Source: CAZMGG01 sp964565715 (GTDB lineage Bacteria; Planctomycetota; UBA1135; UBA2386). From it: a DNA stretch of 25,126 nt. This document shows positions 8,516 to 16,753 of the stretch, one piece after another. A program made the position numbers and the translations under genes. The stretch's first letter is position 1, and each line of letters begins with the position of its first letter. The notes beneath the pieces are model-generated. The model had not been told where the DNA came from. It did not search any database and saw only the letters and a program-made list of their open reading frames with translations. The stretch covers positions 1-25,126 of the forward strand of contig CAZMGG010000085.1 of assembly GCA_964565715.1 (NCBI GenBank), given 5' to 3'.

Positions 8516-11338
8516 TCAGCGGATCGTCAGCCCGTACAGCCAGAGCACGCCGGTGGACTCAGGAGTCAGTCGGATGGCGATCTCCCGCGCTCCCGCACCA
8601 GGCCCCAGCGGGACCACGATGGATCCGGAGATCACGATGTGGACCTGGTCGATGCGCGCGACCGGACGGCCGTCGTCCAGCACCTCGATGCCCACCTGGC
8701 CGCCGTGAGGCAGCGCCGCCCGCCACGCCCGTTGCAGGAAGAGTTCCAGCATGGCGCCATGCACGGCGGGCCCGACCGCCTCGTAGCGGACCAGCACTGC
8801 GGAGACGCCCGGGACGCCGAGGCAGACGTTGTGCTCCTCAGGGTGGAGGTCGTCACGCCGCCACCAGCAGGCAAGGGCGTGCACCCCACGGACGGGACCG
8901 ATGGCCTGGGGCAGGCTGGGCCGGAACGAGACCTCGACCCGCATGGGATCGTGCCCGGGCGACATCGGTTGCACTGCCGCCTCCGTCGGGTCGTGTCTCT
9001 CCAACAGCTCGCGCAACCGCGAACCCGGATCGGGCGCGCGATCGTGGTCAAGCCCCTGCCGCAGCCCTTGTCCCTGGAGGTATCCGCGGTGCAGCAGGTC
9101 GCGCGCCGCCTCCATCCCGAGGTTCCAGGTGGCGCAGAGTCCAGGCAGCCGCGCCTGGATCGCGTCCCACAGATCAGGTTCGTCGAGCAGTCCGCAGCGA
9201 TAGCCGAGCTGCCAGCAGGACTGCAACTCGTCTGCCCGCGACCGCGGGACCGAACGATCGATGCCGGGGTACCAGTCGACCGTGGCACGCAGCGACGCGA
9301 TGGCGGCGGCGTCACCTCGCACCCACGGCACGTCGTCGGCCGCCGTCCCGCCCTCCCATCCGGCGTCCACCGCCGCGCCGGCCGCGCGGGCCCAGCAGAG
9401 GGCGGCCCGATGCCAGTCACGGCACGCCACCCGCACGCGCTCGCCGGCCTCGTGTGCCGGCATCGCCCGCGCCGCCCGGCGCAGCCATTCCGGCACTAGC
9501 GGATTCCAGCTCGCTCCCCGCCGGTGGCGACGCTGGGTGATCCGCTCGGCGGCGACCGCGAGCAGCCGCGAGAGCTCCAGATCCCGATGCCCCGCCGCAG
9601 CGGCGGCCTCCAGACCCTCCACCAACACCGCCAGGTCCTGTGCCTCGCCACAGCCGCCCAGGGCAGCCACGGCTGCATGGTTCACGCGACCGTCGGAGGC
9701 GCCGGTCACGGCCCCGCGCAACAGCGTTCGCAACGCCGCGCACGCCGCATCGTCGACAGGGCCCAGGGGCGGTCGTTGGAACAGCAGATTGGCGGTCGAA
9801 GGCAGCGTCGTCATGGCGTCCTCGGCCAGGTCACGCGCCGCCTCGCTGGCCAGATGACCCACCAGCCTGGGATGCGTGCCGAGCCCATCGCGCTCGAGCC
9901 ACGCGGCGGCAATGCGTGCGGCCGCCGCCCGATCACCAGCTCGCAGGCGCGCCATCACCGCCACCTCGGCAGAATCGCCGCGGCCGGTGAGCGCCTCCCG
10001 CAGATCCTCGGGCAGCAGGAGCGCGGCAAGCCACCCTGGCGTTCGCGCACCATGCTCGCTGCTGCCGAGGAGGTCGCCCGCAGTCCAATCAACGCGGGCC
10101 CGCAGGGCCGCGACGCTGCCGGCCACCACGTAGCCCAACCCTAACACGGCCGCCAACAGGATCGCGGTCCAGGCACCACCCCGCACCACCGCGCGGATCA
10201 TCGCGTGGGGATCCCGCCGCAACGCCCGTCGCAGACGGCCCAGCACCCGACGAGGCCGCACCCGCACCGGCTGTCCGTCCAGGAAGGCCTGCAGGTCCGC
10301 AGCCAGTGCCTGTGCATCGCCGTACCGTTGGGCCGGCTCGGGCTGACAGCACTCGTCCACGATCGCCGCCAGGTCCGGCTCGACGTCAGCGATCAACCGC
10401 CCCAGGGGCTGGAGGCCGGCGGTGTGCGGCACACCCCGCTGCGCCGGCAAGCGCGCCGTCAGCAGGTCATGCATGGTCACGCCCAGCGCGAACACGTCGC
10501 TGCCTGGCGTCGCCGGCTGGCCCAGCAGCACCTCCGGGGCCGCGTACGACGGCGTCATCTGCACCGTGGAGTCGTCCCGGGGCACCGCGCGAACGGGCTC
10601 CGCCAGGCCCAGATCCACCACCCGCACCGATCCCGCCAGGGGGCACTCCGGCGGGGCGCCGGTGATCACGATGTTCTGCGGCTTGATGTCGTGGTGGACG
10701 ATCCTCCGGGCATGCAGCGCCGCCAGCGCCCGCGCCGCCTCGCCGACGCGGGCCACGACCAGTCGCCGTTCCGCGGCTGAGAGGGGCCGGCCGGCCGCCG
10801 CCAAGTGCCGGAGGACCTGTGCAAGATCGGGACCGTCCGCCAGCTCCATCACCAGGTACAGCAGGCCGCGCCCGCTCTCCTCGCCGAAGTCGATCAATCG
10901 GACGAGGTGCGGGTGCTCGACCGCAGCGGCGGCCACCTCGCGCCCGTGGTTCCGGCGCGCCTTGGCGTGACCGGCGGCGAAGACGACCTTCATGGCCCAC
11001 AGCCGTTCCTCGCCCTGGCGCCGGACGCGGTACACCTCGCTGGAACCGCCGCCGGCGTGGTAGGCGACGACCTCCCAGTCTCCCACCCGTTCGCCCGGGA
11101 TCAGCCAGGGGCGCAGGCGCGCCGCGGGACCGGGGACCTCGTGCCCCCCCGCCGGCTCGAGCAGCTCCGTATCGACGTCGAGCACCCGGGCGGTCCGCAT
11201 CGCCCGTCCCAACTCCTGCGCCAGCCGCTCGGCCAGTTCCGGATCCTGCTGCCGCCAGTGTCCGAGGGCAGTCCTCCGCTCCGCTTCCGTGCTCCCCAGC
11301 AGGTGCGCTACCATGCGCGCCAGTTCGGAGCCGTGCAC
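8516..11338 (-). CDS. Membrane-bound Ser/Thr protein kinase with large C-terminal extension
   Basis: About 940 residues. Kinase domain at ~85-355: glycine loop AGGGSSEVY, VAIK-type lysine in LWAMKVV (~117), catalytic loop HHDIKPQN (~215-222), DLG in place of DFG (~242-244), and APE in SYAAPEVLLG. A single transmembrane helix lies at ~389-411. It is followed by ~530 residues, first helical and alanine-rich, then a beta-rich end (from ~785) that resembles a jelly-roll and finishes WLYGLTIR. So the kinase is cytoplasmic and the extension probably lies outside the membrane. Three starts are possible: GTG at 11386, GTG at 11338 with GAGGG 7 bases upstream, or ATG at 11314. I chose 11338 for its ribosome site and because it leaves 56 bases to the divergent sigma factor instead of 8. 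Pairing with an ECF sigma factor is common in Planctomycetota; the kinase may control that sigma factor. Confidence 0.9.
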   Translation of the reverse strand: MHGSELARMVAHLLGSTEAERRTALGHWRQQDPELAERLAQELGRAMRTARVLDVDTELLEPAGGHEVPGPAARLRPWLIPGERVGDWEVVAYHAGGGSSEVYRVRRQGEERLWAMKVVFAAGHAKARRNHGREVAAAAVEHPHLVRLIDFGEESGRGLLYLVMELADGPDLAQVLRHLAAAGRPLSAAERRLVVARVGEAARALAALHARRIVHHDIKPQNIVITGAPPECPLAGSVRVVDLGLAEPVRAVPRDDSTVQMTPSYAAPEVLLGQPATPGSDVFALGVTMHDLLTARLPAQRGVPHTAGLQPLGRLIADVEPDLAAIVDECCQPEPAQRYGDAQALAADLQAFLDGQPVRVRPRRVLGRLRRALRRDPHAMIRAVVRGGAWTAILLAAVLGLGYVVAGSVAALRARVDWTAGDLLGSSEHGARTPGWLAALLLPEDLREALTGRGDSAEVAVMARLRAGDRAAAARIAAAWLERDGLGTHPRLVGHLASEAARDLAEDAMTTLPSTANLLFQRPPLGPVDDAACAALRTLLRGAVTGASDGRVNHAAVAALGGCGEAQDLAVLVEGLEAAAAAGHRDLELSRLLAVAAERITQRRHRRGASWNPLVPEWLRRAARAMPAHEAGERVRVACRDWHRAALCWARAAGAAVDAGWEGGTAADDVPWVRGDAAAIASLRATVDWYPGIDRSVPRSRADELQSCWQLGYRCGLLDEPDLWDAIQARLPGLCATWNLGMEAARDLLHRGYLQGQGLRQGLDHDRAPDPGSRLRELLERHDPTEAAVQPMSPGHDPMRVEVSFRPSLPQAIGPVRGVHALACWWRRDDLHPEEHNVCLGVPGVSAVLVRYEAVGPAVHGAMLELFLQRAWRAALPHGGQVGIEVLDDGRPVARIDQVHIVISGSIVVPLGPGAGAREIAIRLTPESTGVLWLYGLTIR

Positions 11339-11345
11339 GTCAGCG

Positions 11346-11350
11346 CCCTC
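11346..11350 (-). promoter_or_regulatory. Possible ribosome binding site GAGGG for the kinase
   Basis: GAGGG on the minus strand, 7 bases before the GTG at 11338. It favours that start over the GTG at 11386, which has no site and would sit almost on top of the sigma-factor start. Confidence 0.4.
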
Positions 11351-11394
11351 GTCCGGCAGACCGTGGAATGGCCTCGCATTCGCCACGAACGACC

Positions 11395-11988
11395 ATGCTA
11401 TCCACCCACCAGGACTCGCCCACCGGTGTCGTCACGCATCTCCTCCAGCAGGCTGCGCGGCGCGAGCCCGGTGCCGAACACCGGCTCTGGGATCAGGTGT
11501 TCCCCGTCTGCCTCACGCTCGCCGAGGACCTGCTGCGACGGGATCGGCTGGGTCGCCACCTGCATCCGCGCGACCTGGTGAGCCTGGCCTTCCTCAAGCT
11601 CACCGGTGATCAGCTCCCGCAGTGTCCGAACCGGAAGAGCTTCTACGCGATCGCCACCCGCGCCATGCGCCAGGCCATGATCGAGACGGCCCGCAAGCTG
11701 ATGGGGCGCAATGGCGACCATCCCATGCCCCTGCCGGCCGAGCATCTTGCCGAGCTGCCGGACGGTGCGACGTGGCAGCCGGCCGACGTGCTCGCGCTCG
11801 AAGAGGCGCTGGTGGCCCTGGCGAGGGAAGCCCCGCGCACGGCCCGGGTGCTGGAGCTGCGTTTCTACTCGCATCTGCAGGTGGGCGAGATCGCGGCGAT
11901 GCTCGGGGTCAGCCGGCGCACGGCGACCCAGGAACTGCACGATGCCTTGGTCTGGCTGGGTCAGCGGCTCGGCGGGCACGGAAGGTGA
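11395..11988 (+). CDS. ECF-type sigma factor (TIGR02999-like)
   Basis: 197 residues from the ATG at 11395; an in-frame ATG at 11368 is possible but would overlap the longest version of the kinase. Region 2 is visible as RHLHPRDLVSLAFLKLTGDQ followed by SFYAIATRAMRQAMIETARKL. This matches the order in TIGR02999 sigma factors (H-x-L-x-P-x-x-L-V-x-x-A-[FY]-L-x-L, then a helix ending in an R-rich turn). Region 4 is VLELRFYSHLQVGEIAAMLGVSRRTATQELHDALVWL, a helix-turn-helix that should read the -35 element. There is no anti-sigma gene beside it; its partner is the divergent kinase. In Planctomycetota such sigma factors commonly sit next to Ser/Thr kinases, so activation by phosphorylation is a reasonable but unproven idea. 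The target genes are unknown. Confidence 0.92.
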   Translation: MLSTHQDSPTGVVTHLLQQAARREPGAEHRLWDQVFPVCLTLAEDLLRRDRLGRHLHPRDLVSLAFLKLTGDQLPQCPNRKSFYAIATRAMRQAMIETARKLMGRNGDHPMPLPAEHLAELPDGATWQPADVLALEEALVALAREAPRTARVLELRFYSHLQVGEIAAMLGVSRRTATQELHDALVWLGQRLGGHGR

Positions 11989-12037
11989 ATGGCCAGAGAG
12001 CAGCCAGGGCTGTGCGTCAGCAGTACTCACATGCAGA

Positions 12038-14329
12038 TCACAGACTGCCGACTATCAGCGACAGACCATTACTGGTAATGGCGCCGAGCACATTGACACC
12101 GGGATCGCCGCACAATGCCTGTGCACGCATGCTCATTCCTGCGAGCTGCGCTGCGATCGGGATTGCGAGAGCCCACCGATAGGTGCCACCCTGGGACGCC
12201 ACGATGCCTGTTGCCTGGATGTCGGTGTACAGATAACAACCGGGCATGCCAAGGAACCCCAGTTCTGCAGGCAACGGATGCTGGCCCCAGTGGGTTCCCG
12301 GGACTCCCATGACCCCCAGGACAAGCCCAGGTGTCAGGGCGTTGCGGATCTCCATCGTGAACAGGCTGCCCAGGACGGGCCGCGACGGACCCATGGGCCC
12401 CAGGTCGGGCACGCCTCGGGAACCTGGGCAACCAGGACCCAGCTGACTCACGGACGCGGAATACACTGCCCCGTAGACCCAGGTCTCCGATCCCGACAGG
12501 GTCACGACGACCTGCCGGATCGGATCGTGGGCAGAATATCCGGCATCAGGGGGGTGGGGTGAGACCGAGGGCAGGGCGCTCCAAGTCGCTCCACTCCACA
12601 ACCATGGACGTGGCGCCAGCAGCACGCACCCTTGCAGGCGCGGGTCATGCACCATGTTGGGCCATGCACCTGCCGGCGGACTGGTGCTCGGAGACTGCGA
12701 CCTCCAATCAATTCCATCCCACTCCCATGTGTCCTGCCGCGAACCACCTCCAAAGTAACCGCCGAAGAGCACCGTCCGGAGCCGGGTCACGTCGAACGCC
12801 ATGCCGTGCTGCCGTCGCGCTCCTGGCTGACTTGCCGGGCTCCGCTGGCTCCAGCCCACACTGCTCCATTCCCAGGTGTCTGCGCGATCCCCCGCACTAT
12901 CGGCGCCACCGAAGAGAGTGACCATCTGCCGCGTGGCATCGTACGCCATGCCGTGGCCGTACCGGGGAGGCGGTGCGCTTGCGGTCGCCACGCTGGACCA
13001 CGTCGACCCGTCCCATTCCCACATGTCATTGGATGGGCCCCATGACTGGAATCCTCCGAGCATGATGATGCGCTGTCGCCGGGTGTCCGTGACCATGGCA
13101 TGGTGGTAGCGACCGGGGGGCCCCATCGCCAAGGTGAGCTTCTGCCAGGCATTGCCATTCCACAGCCATGTATCAGCCACGTACAGGGGACCAGGCCCAC
13201 CGCCGTTGTAGCCGCCGAACTGCAGGACTCCACCAGTGATGCCATCCCAGGCCATCGCTGATGAGAGCGGTCGGGGAGGCCGTTGCGACCAGGCTGCGCC
13301 GTCGTACTCCCACACGTCGGAAGTCCGATTGCCGCCGTAGAGGATGGTCCGGGCTCTTGCGCTGTCGAATGTCATCGCATGACCGGTGCGGTATCCTGGG
13401 CCGCCAGTCGCTGTAGCTGGGGCCCAGGTGCTGCCATCCCACTCCCAGGTGTCTGTCTGCACCGTCTGCGTTGACACGCCACCATACATGACCACCTTGT
13501 TGCGAATGCTGTCGCAGACGATGCGATGTCCGCTTCGCCTGCCTGGGGACCTCGTCGGCGTCAGCAGCTGCCAGGCAGCCCCATCCCAGTGCCAGGTATC
13601 GCTGTAGTAGGTGGTCGTCCAGCCGCTACGGTTGACGCCGCCGTGCAGGAGAATCTTGCGAGCGACGGGGTCAAAGGCCATGGCGTGCTCGCTTCGGGCG
13701 CCCGGCCCTCCCGTCACCGCCAGCGATTGCCAATCACTCCCATTCCACTCCCAGAGATCTGCGAGCGCGCCGGTGCCGCCCATGCCCCCGAACATGACGG
13801 TCCGCATCCGTCGGGAGTCATGAGCCATCGCATGCTGGTAGCGCCCTGGGGGCACCGTCGTGGGCGTGCGGCCTTGCCAGGCCGTTCCATCGAAGACGAG
13901 CGTATCCGCCATGATCGGTGCCCCCGCAATGCTGCCGCCGAACAGGACGATCTCTCCGCGTGACTGGTCGACCGAGCTGGCGTGCCCGGAACGGGCCGGG
14001 CCGCCGGCGGCTGGCAAGGCTGTCCATGTCGTGCCGTTCCATGTCCAGGTGTCCGACAGGGCCGGCGGTGGCGCCGAACTGCTGTTGTGTCCGCCGAACA
14101 TGACGTTGGTCCCGAGACCCGGCAGGTGGTGGAGGCTGGCGGCGTCGCGCCCCGGAGGGGTGGGCGGGACCTGCCGCCATCCGACCTGGGCCGGCAGGCG
14201 CGTCAAGAAGGCCAGAGTCACGATCACGGCGCAATGAGACACCGCTCGTGAGAACCATCCGTCAGGTTGATGTTGCATCTGAGCGTTGATGCGTCCCTCG
14301 AGCCGATGGTGCGCGGCGGAATCCTCCAT
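12038..14329 (-). CDS. Exported Kelch-like beta-propeller protein with shared C-terminal domain
   Basis: 763 residues from the ATG at 14329, which has GGTGAG 8 bases upstream. An alternative ATG at 14278 (MQHQPDGWFSRAVSHCAVIV) gives a more usual signal peptide but a poorer ribosome site. The signal segment ends LTRLPAQ. About 11 Kelch-like units follow every ~50 residues (WTWNGTTW, WEWNGSDW, WHWDGAAW, WEWDGSTW twice, WEYDGAAW, WLWNGNAW, WEWDGIDW), each preceded by a strand of the type VMFGG/ILYGG/VLFGG and a GRSGH/GRYHHAM motif. That is a strong galactose-oxidase/Kelch signature. The final ~133 residues (DNA 12041-12439) form the shared C-terminal domain: GPGCPGSRG, PVLG, HPLPAELGFLGMPGCYLY, LAGMSMRAQ, ITSNGLSL. 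GC is lower and codon use looser than in the paralogue at 407-2548, although the architecture is the same. It converges on the sigma factor. Confidence 0.9.
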   Translation of the reverse strand: MEDSAAHHRLEGRINAQMQHQPDGWFSRAVSHCAVIVTLAFLTRLPAQVGWRQVPPTPPGRDAASLHHLPGLGTNVMFGGHNSSSAPPPALSDTWTWNGTTWTALPAAGGPARSGHASSVDQSRGEIVLFGGSIAGAPIMADTLVFDGTAWQGRTPTTVPPGRYQHAMAHDSRRMRTVMFGGMGGTGALADLWEWNGSDWQSLAVTGGPGARSEHAMAFDPVARKILLHGGVNRSGWTTTYYSDTWHWDGAAWQLLTPTRSPGRRSGHRIVCDSIRNKVVMYGGVSTQTVQTDTWEWDGSTWAPATATGGPGYRTGHAMTFDSARARTILYGGNRTSDVWEYDGAAWSQRPPRPLSSAMAWDGITGGVLQFGGYNGGGPGPLYVADTWLWNGNAWQKLTLAMGPPGRYHHAMVTDTRRQRIIMLGGFQSWGPSNDMWEWDGSTWSSVATASAPPPRYGHGMAYDATRQMVTLFGGADSAGDRADTWEWSSVGWSQRSPASQPGARRQHGMAFDVTRLRTVLFGGYFGGGSRQDTWEWDGIDWRSQSPSTSPPAGAWPNMVHDPRLQGCVLLAPRPWLWSGATWSALPSVSPHPPDAGYSAHDPIRQVVVTLSGSETWVYGAVYSASVSQLGPGCPGSRGVPDLGPMGPSRPVLGSLFTMEIRNALTPGLVLGVMGVPGTHWGQHPLPAELGFLGMPGCYLYTDIQATGIVASQGGTYRWALAIPIAAQLAGMSMRAQALCGDPGVNVLGAITSNGLSLIVGSL

Positions 14330-14394
14330 GAGATCTGCTCACCCTGGCCCGCCATGCCGCATGGAGCACCGACCCGGATCTGTACCGCTTCTTC

Positions 14395-14400
14395 GGAGGT
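14395..14400 (+). promoter_or_regulatory. Ribosome binding site GGAGGT
   Basis: GGAGGT lies 3 bases before the ATG at 14404 and 12 bases before a second in-frame ATG at 14413. Neither spacing is ideal, so either codon may be used; the difference is three residues ahead of the signal peptide. Confidence 0.5.
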
Positions 14401-14403
14401 CAC

Positions 14404-15639
14404 ATGCCGCGCATGCCAAACCGCATCGGTTCTGCCGTAGTCGTCCCCCTGCTCCGCGGCGCCTGGCTGGCGCTGCTGTTGACGGTCCTTGTCGCTCCAG
14501 GGATGGGGCAGGTTCTGCTGCGGGGGCAGGTCCGCTACGGACAGGCAGCGGTGAACGACAGCATCGGTGCGGGGTTGGAGACCCACCGATACCTGATGAT
14601 CGGTGACGGCGCCGGAAGCCAGGCAGGGGATGTGCTGCGCATCACATTCAACAGCCGCGATGCCTGCTGCCCGTACCGTGTACACCAGCTGGATGTGTTC
14701 TCCAGCAGCCTGACTCACCTGGGCACGATCACCGGCACAGGCGAACTCACCGTTCCGCTCTCTGCGGCAGCCTTCTACGTGATCGACGTCCGAGCTCGCA
14801 ACAACCAGTCCACTGGCTGGTACGCGTTCCAGCTCGAGCGCCTGAATCCACCAACTCGTGCGGACACCATCGCCTTCAACTGGCGGGTGAACGGCGACAT
14901 CACCTCCGCCGCCGGATTCGCGACTTTCCTGCTGCGCGCCGACGCTGGTGTCCCTGCGCAGTTGAGCTTCGACTCCCGTGACGCCTGCTGCCCGTACTAC
15001 GTCCACCAGGTCGAACTCCTGGACGCCGCCGGCCAGGCGGTTCGCGGCGGCAGCGGATCACCGCTGCGGGTGGACGGACGGGGATCGGTCTCCTTCACCT
15101 TCCCGAGCAGCGGCGTCTACACGCTCTTCGTCAGGGCACGGAACTTCGAGAGCACGGGCTGGTACTGGGTCAGCGTGGCGTGCTCCACCGCGGGCTTCGC
15201 TCCCTGCGTGACCACGCCGCAGAGCGCGAACTACGGGCACTACGCACTGGGACTGCCGGGCACCTCCGGCATGGTGCCGCCGCCGTGCACCAGCAACATC
15301 GTCCCCTCGCTGGTCGCGCAGCCCGCGGGCACCTGCAACACGGCCCAGGTCGTCGTGGGCAACCCCTTTCCAACCGCTACGCAGGCCTTCGTTCTGGTAG
15401 GAGCGAGCGCGGGGAACACGTGGCTGCCTTCCTTCGGCTGCCGCCTGCTCGTCGCGAACTACGGGCCGCCGATCGCCTTCACGCTGCCGGCGTCGGGATA
15501 CACGCTGCCGATCCAGATTCCTTGCTCCCCGTTCCTGACCGGGCTCGGCTTCGCGCTGCAAGCGGTCGTGGCCGATCCCGCCGCCGGCCCACCCACCTTC
15601 GGGGCAGTCTTCTCGCGAGGACTCTTGATGGTCATCTGA
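14404..15639 (+). CDS. Exported protein with two SRDACCPY modules
   Basis: 411 residues. Residues 1-36 form a signal peptide (hydrophobic core GAWLALLLTVLVAPGMG). Two homologous modules of ~107 residues follow. Each has SRDACCPY-x-V-H-Q (84-94 and 191-201), then ~35 residues later RARN-x-x-STGWY (130-140 and 244-254). The spacing, beta-strand pattern and closing 'Y-x-[IL]-x-V-R-A-R' strand resemble bacterial pre-peptidase C-terminal (PPC-like) beta-sandwich domains, but the paired cysteines are unusual for that family. The last ~145 residues are a different domain with spaced cysteines and FGCRLLVANYGPP, IPCSPFLTGLGFALQ. This is a distant match to the C-terminal domain of the Kelch-like proteins, mainly in the 'GC-x-L' and 'LTGL-x-x-x-LQ' positions. 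No enzyme motif is visible. It starts 74 bases from the divergent Kelch-like gene, so the two may share a promoter region. Confidence 0.87.
   Translation: MPRMPNRIGSAVVVPLLRGAWLALLLTVLVAPGMGQVLLRGQVRYGQAAVNDSIGAGLETHRYLMIGDGAGSQAGDVLRITFNSRDACCPYRVHQLDVFSSSLTHLGTITGTGELTVPLSAAAFYVIDVRARNNQSTGWYAFQLERLNPPTRADTIAFNWRVNGDITSAAGFATFLLRADAGVPAQLSFDSRDACCPYYVHQVELLDAAGQAVRGGSGSPLRVDGRGSVSFTFPSSGVYTLFVRARNFESTGWYWVSVACSTAGFAPCVTTPQSANYGHYALGLPGTSGMVPPPCTSNIVPSLVAQPAGTCNTAQVVVGNPFPTATQAFVLVGASAGNTWLPSFGCRLLVANYGPPIAFTLPASGYTLPIQIPCSPFLTGLGFALQAVVADPAAGPPTFGAVFSRGLLMVI
14653..15166 (+). repeat. Two tandem protein modules, SRDACCPY...RARNxxSTGWY
   Basis: The stretch encodes the conserved cores of both modules of the CC-motif protein. 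The DNA copies differ at many wobble positions (for example CGCGATGCC versus CGTGACGCC) while the residues are kept, so the repeat is old and under selection at the protein level. Confidence 0.8.
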
Positions 15640-15741
15640 GCTGGCCTCGTCCCACGCCTGTGGCACGGCTCGCCGGATCGCCCTAGGATCCGCCTCCGTG
15701 TCGCCCTCCGCCGTCCTGACTCCCTGCCCGCGCCGGATCCG

Positions 15742-16749
15742 ATGAGCGACATCGAGATCCGCGCCTACCGACCCGGCGACGAGCAGGGCATCCTGCAGGG
15801 CTACAACAAGGTCTTCACCGCCCAGGACGGCATCCCGCCGCGCTCGATGGCGCACTGGCGGTGGAAGTTCCTCGACAACCCCACCGGCCAGATCCACATC
15901 GCGGTGGCCGAGGACGCGCAGGCGGGCATCGTCGGCTGCTACGTGACCCTGCCCTACCGGATCTGGCTCGAGCAGGCCCCCGCCGTCGCCGGCCAGGTTG
16001 TCGACCTTTACGTGCTGCCGGAGTTCCGCCGCGCCGGCGCCCGCCCCGGCCTGTTCGTCAACGTCGGCCTCAAGCACTACGAGCTGTTCCGCATCCCGGG
16101 CGAAGGCAAGAACGTCTTCACCTACGGCTGGCCCGTGCCCAACTGGCGCATCGGCCAGAAGTACCTCTCCTACGAGAACATCCGCGACTGGGACTTCCTG
16201 TTCCAGGAGCTGCGGCCGGACGCCTCGCCGCGCGCCACCAGTGCTTCGCTGCAGGTCACCGAGGTGGAGCGCTACGGCGCCGACGTCGATGCCCTCTGGG
16301 ACCGCCTCAAGGTCACCATGGGCCTCGCCATCGTCCGCGATGCCACCTACCTCAACTGGCGCTACGCCGATGCCCACGACGCCAGCTACCGGCTCTACGA
16401 GTGCCGCGAGCAGGCCACCGGCGCTCTGCGCGGCGTCGCCGTCTACCGCCAGTGCGACTTCCTGTTCCCCCGCTCGGCGTTCCTGGTCGACTGGCTGGTG
16501 CCGCCGGACGACGACGACGCCACCGCGGCGCTGGTGGCCACCGCCGAACGGCAGGCCCGGCAGGACCAGGCCCCGGTGCTGTCGACGCTGTTCCCGCAGC
16601 AGCACCCGCTGTTCCTCAAGTTCCAGCACCTCGGCTTCAAGGTCTACGGCACCCGCTACTTCCTGGTGGTGGCGCCGTTCGACAACCGCGGCACCCTGTT
16701 CTACCGCGAGCAGTGGTACCACACGCCCGGCGACTCGGACCTGGTGTAG
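15742..16749 (+). CDS. GNAT-family N-acetyltransferase
   Basis: 335 residues. It opens with IEIRAYRPGDEQGI, the usual first strand of GNAT enzymes. It has the acetyl-CoA-binding strand-turn-helix at ~85-112 (VVDLYVLPEFRRAGARPGLFVNVG, the V-x-P-x-x-R-x-x-G type of motif A). In the second half, ATYLNWRYADAHDASYRLYEC is typical of the longer GNAT proteins found in polysaccharide and cell-surface loci, where 'F/Y-x-x-W-R-Y' recurs. It is cytoplasmic, with no signal peptide. It should transfer an acetyl or other acyl group to an amine, possibly an amino sugar; the substrate is unknown. The PIG-L deacetylase starts 4 bases after its stop and a beta-helix protein 12 bases after that, so the three very likely form one transcript. 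No ribosome site precedes the ATG. Confidence 0.85.
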   Translation: MSDIEIRAYRPGDEQGILQGYNKVFTAQDGIPPRSMAHWRWKFLDNPTGQIHIAVAEDAQAGIVGCYVTLPYRIWLEQAPAVAGQVVDLYVLPEFRRAGARPGLFVNVGLKHYELFRIPGEGKNVFTYGWPVPNWRIGQKYLSYENIRDWDFLFQELRPDASPRATSASLQVTEVERYGADVDALWDRLKVTMGLAIVRDATYLNWRYADAHDASYRLYECREQATGALRGVAVYRQCDFLFPRSAFLVDWLVPPDDDDATAALVATAERQARQDQAPVLSTLFPQQHPLFLKFQHLGFKVYGTRYFLVVAPFDNRGTLFYREQWYHTPGDSDLV

Positions 16750-16753
16750 GCCC

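Noticed and set aside
11997..12012. CAGCC/GGCTG stem between the sigma factor and the convergent Kelch gene
   Set aside because: Only five pairs with a two-base loop and no U-tract; too weak to call a terminator.
12038..14329. Recurring short DNA words in the Kelch genes that look array-like
   Set aside because: They encode the W-x-W-D-G units at ~50-residue spacing and vary at wobble positions. There are no constant repeats with unique spacers, so this is not CRISPR.
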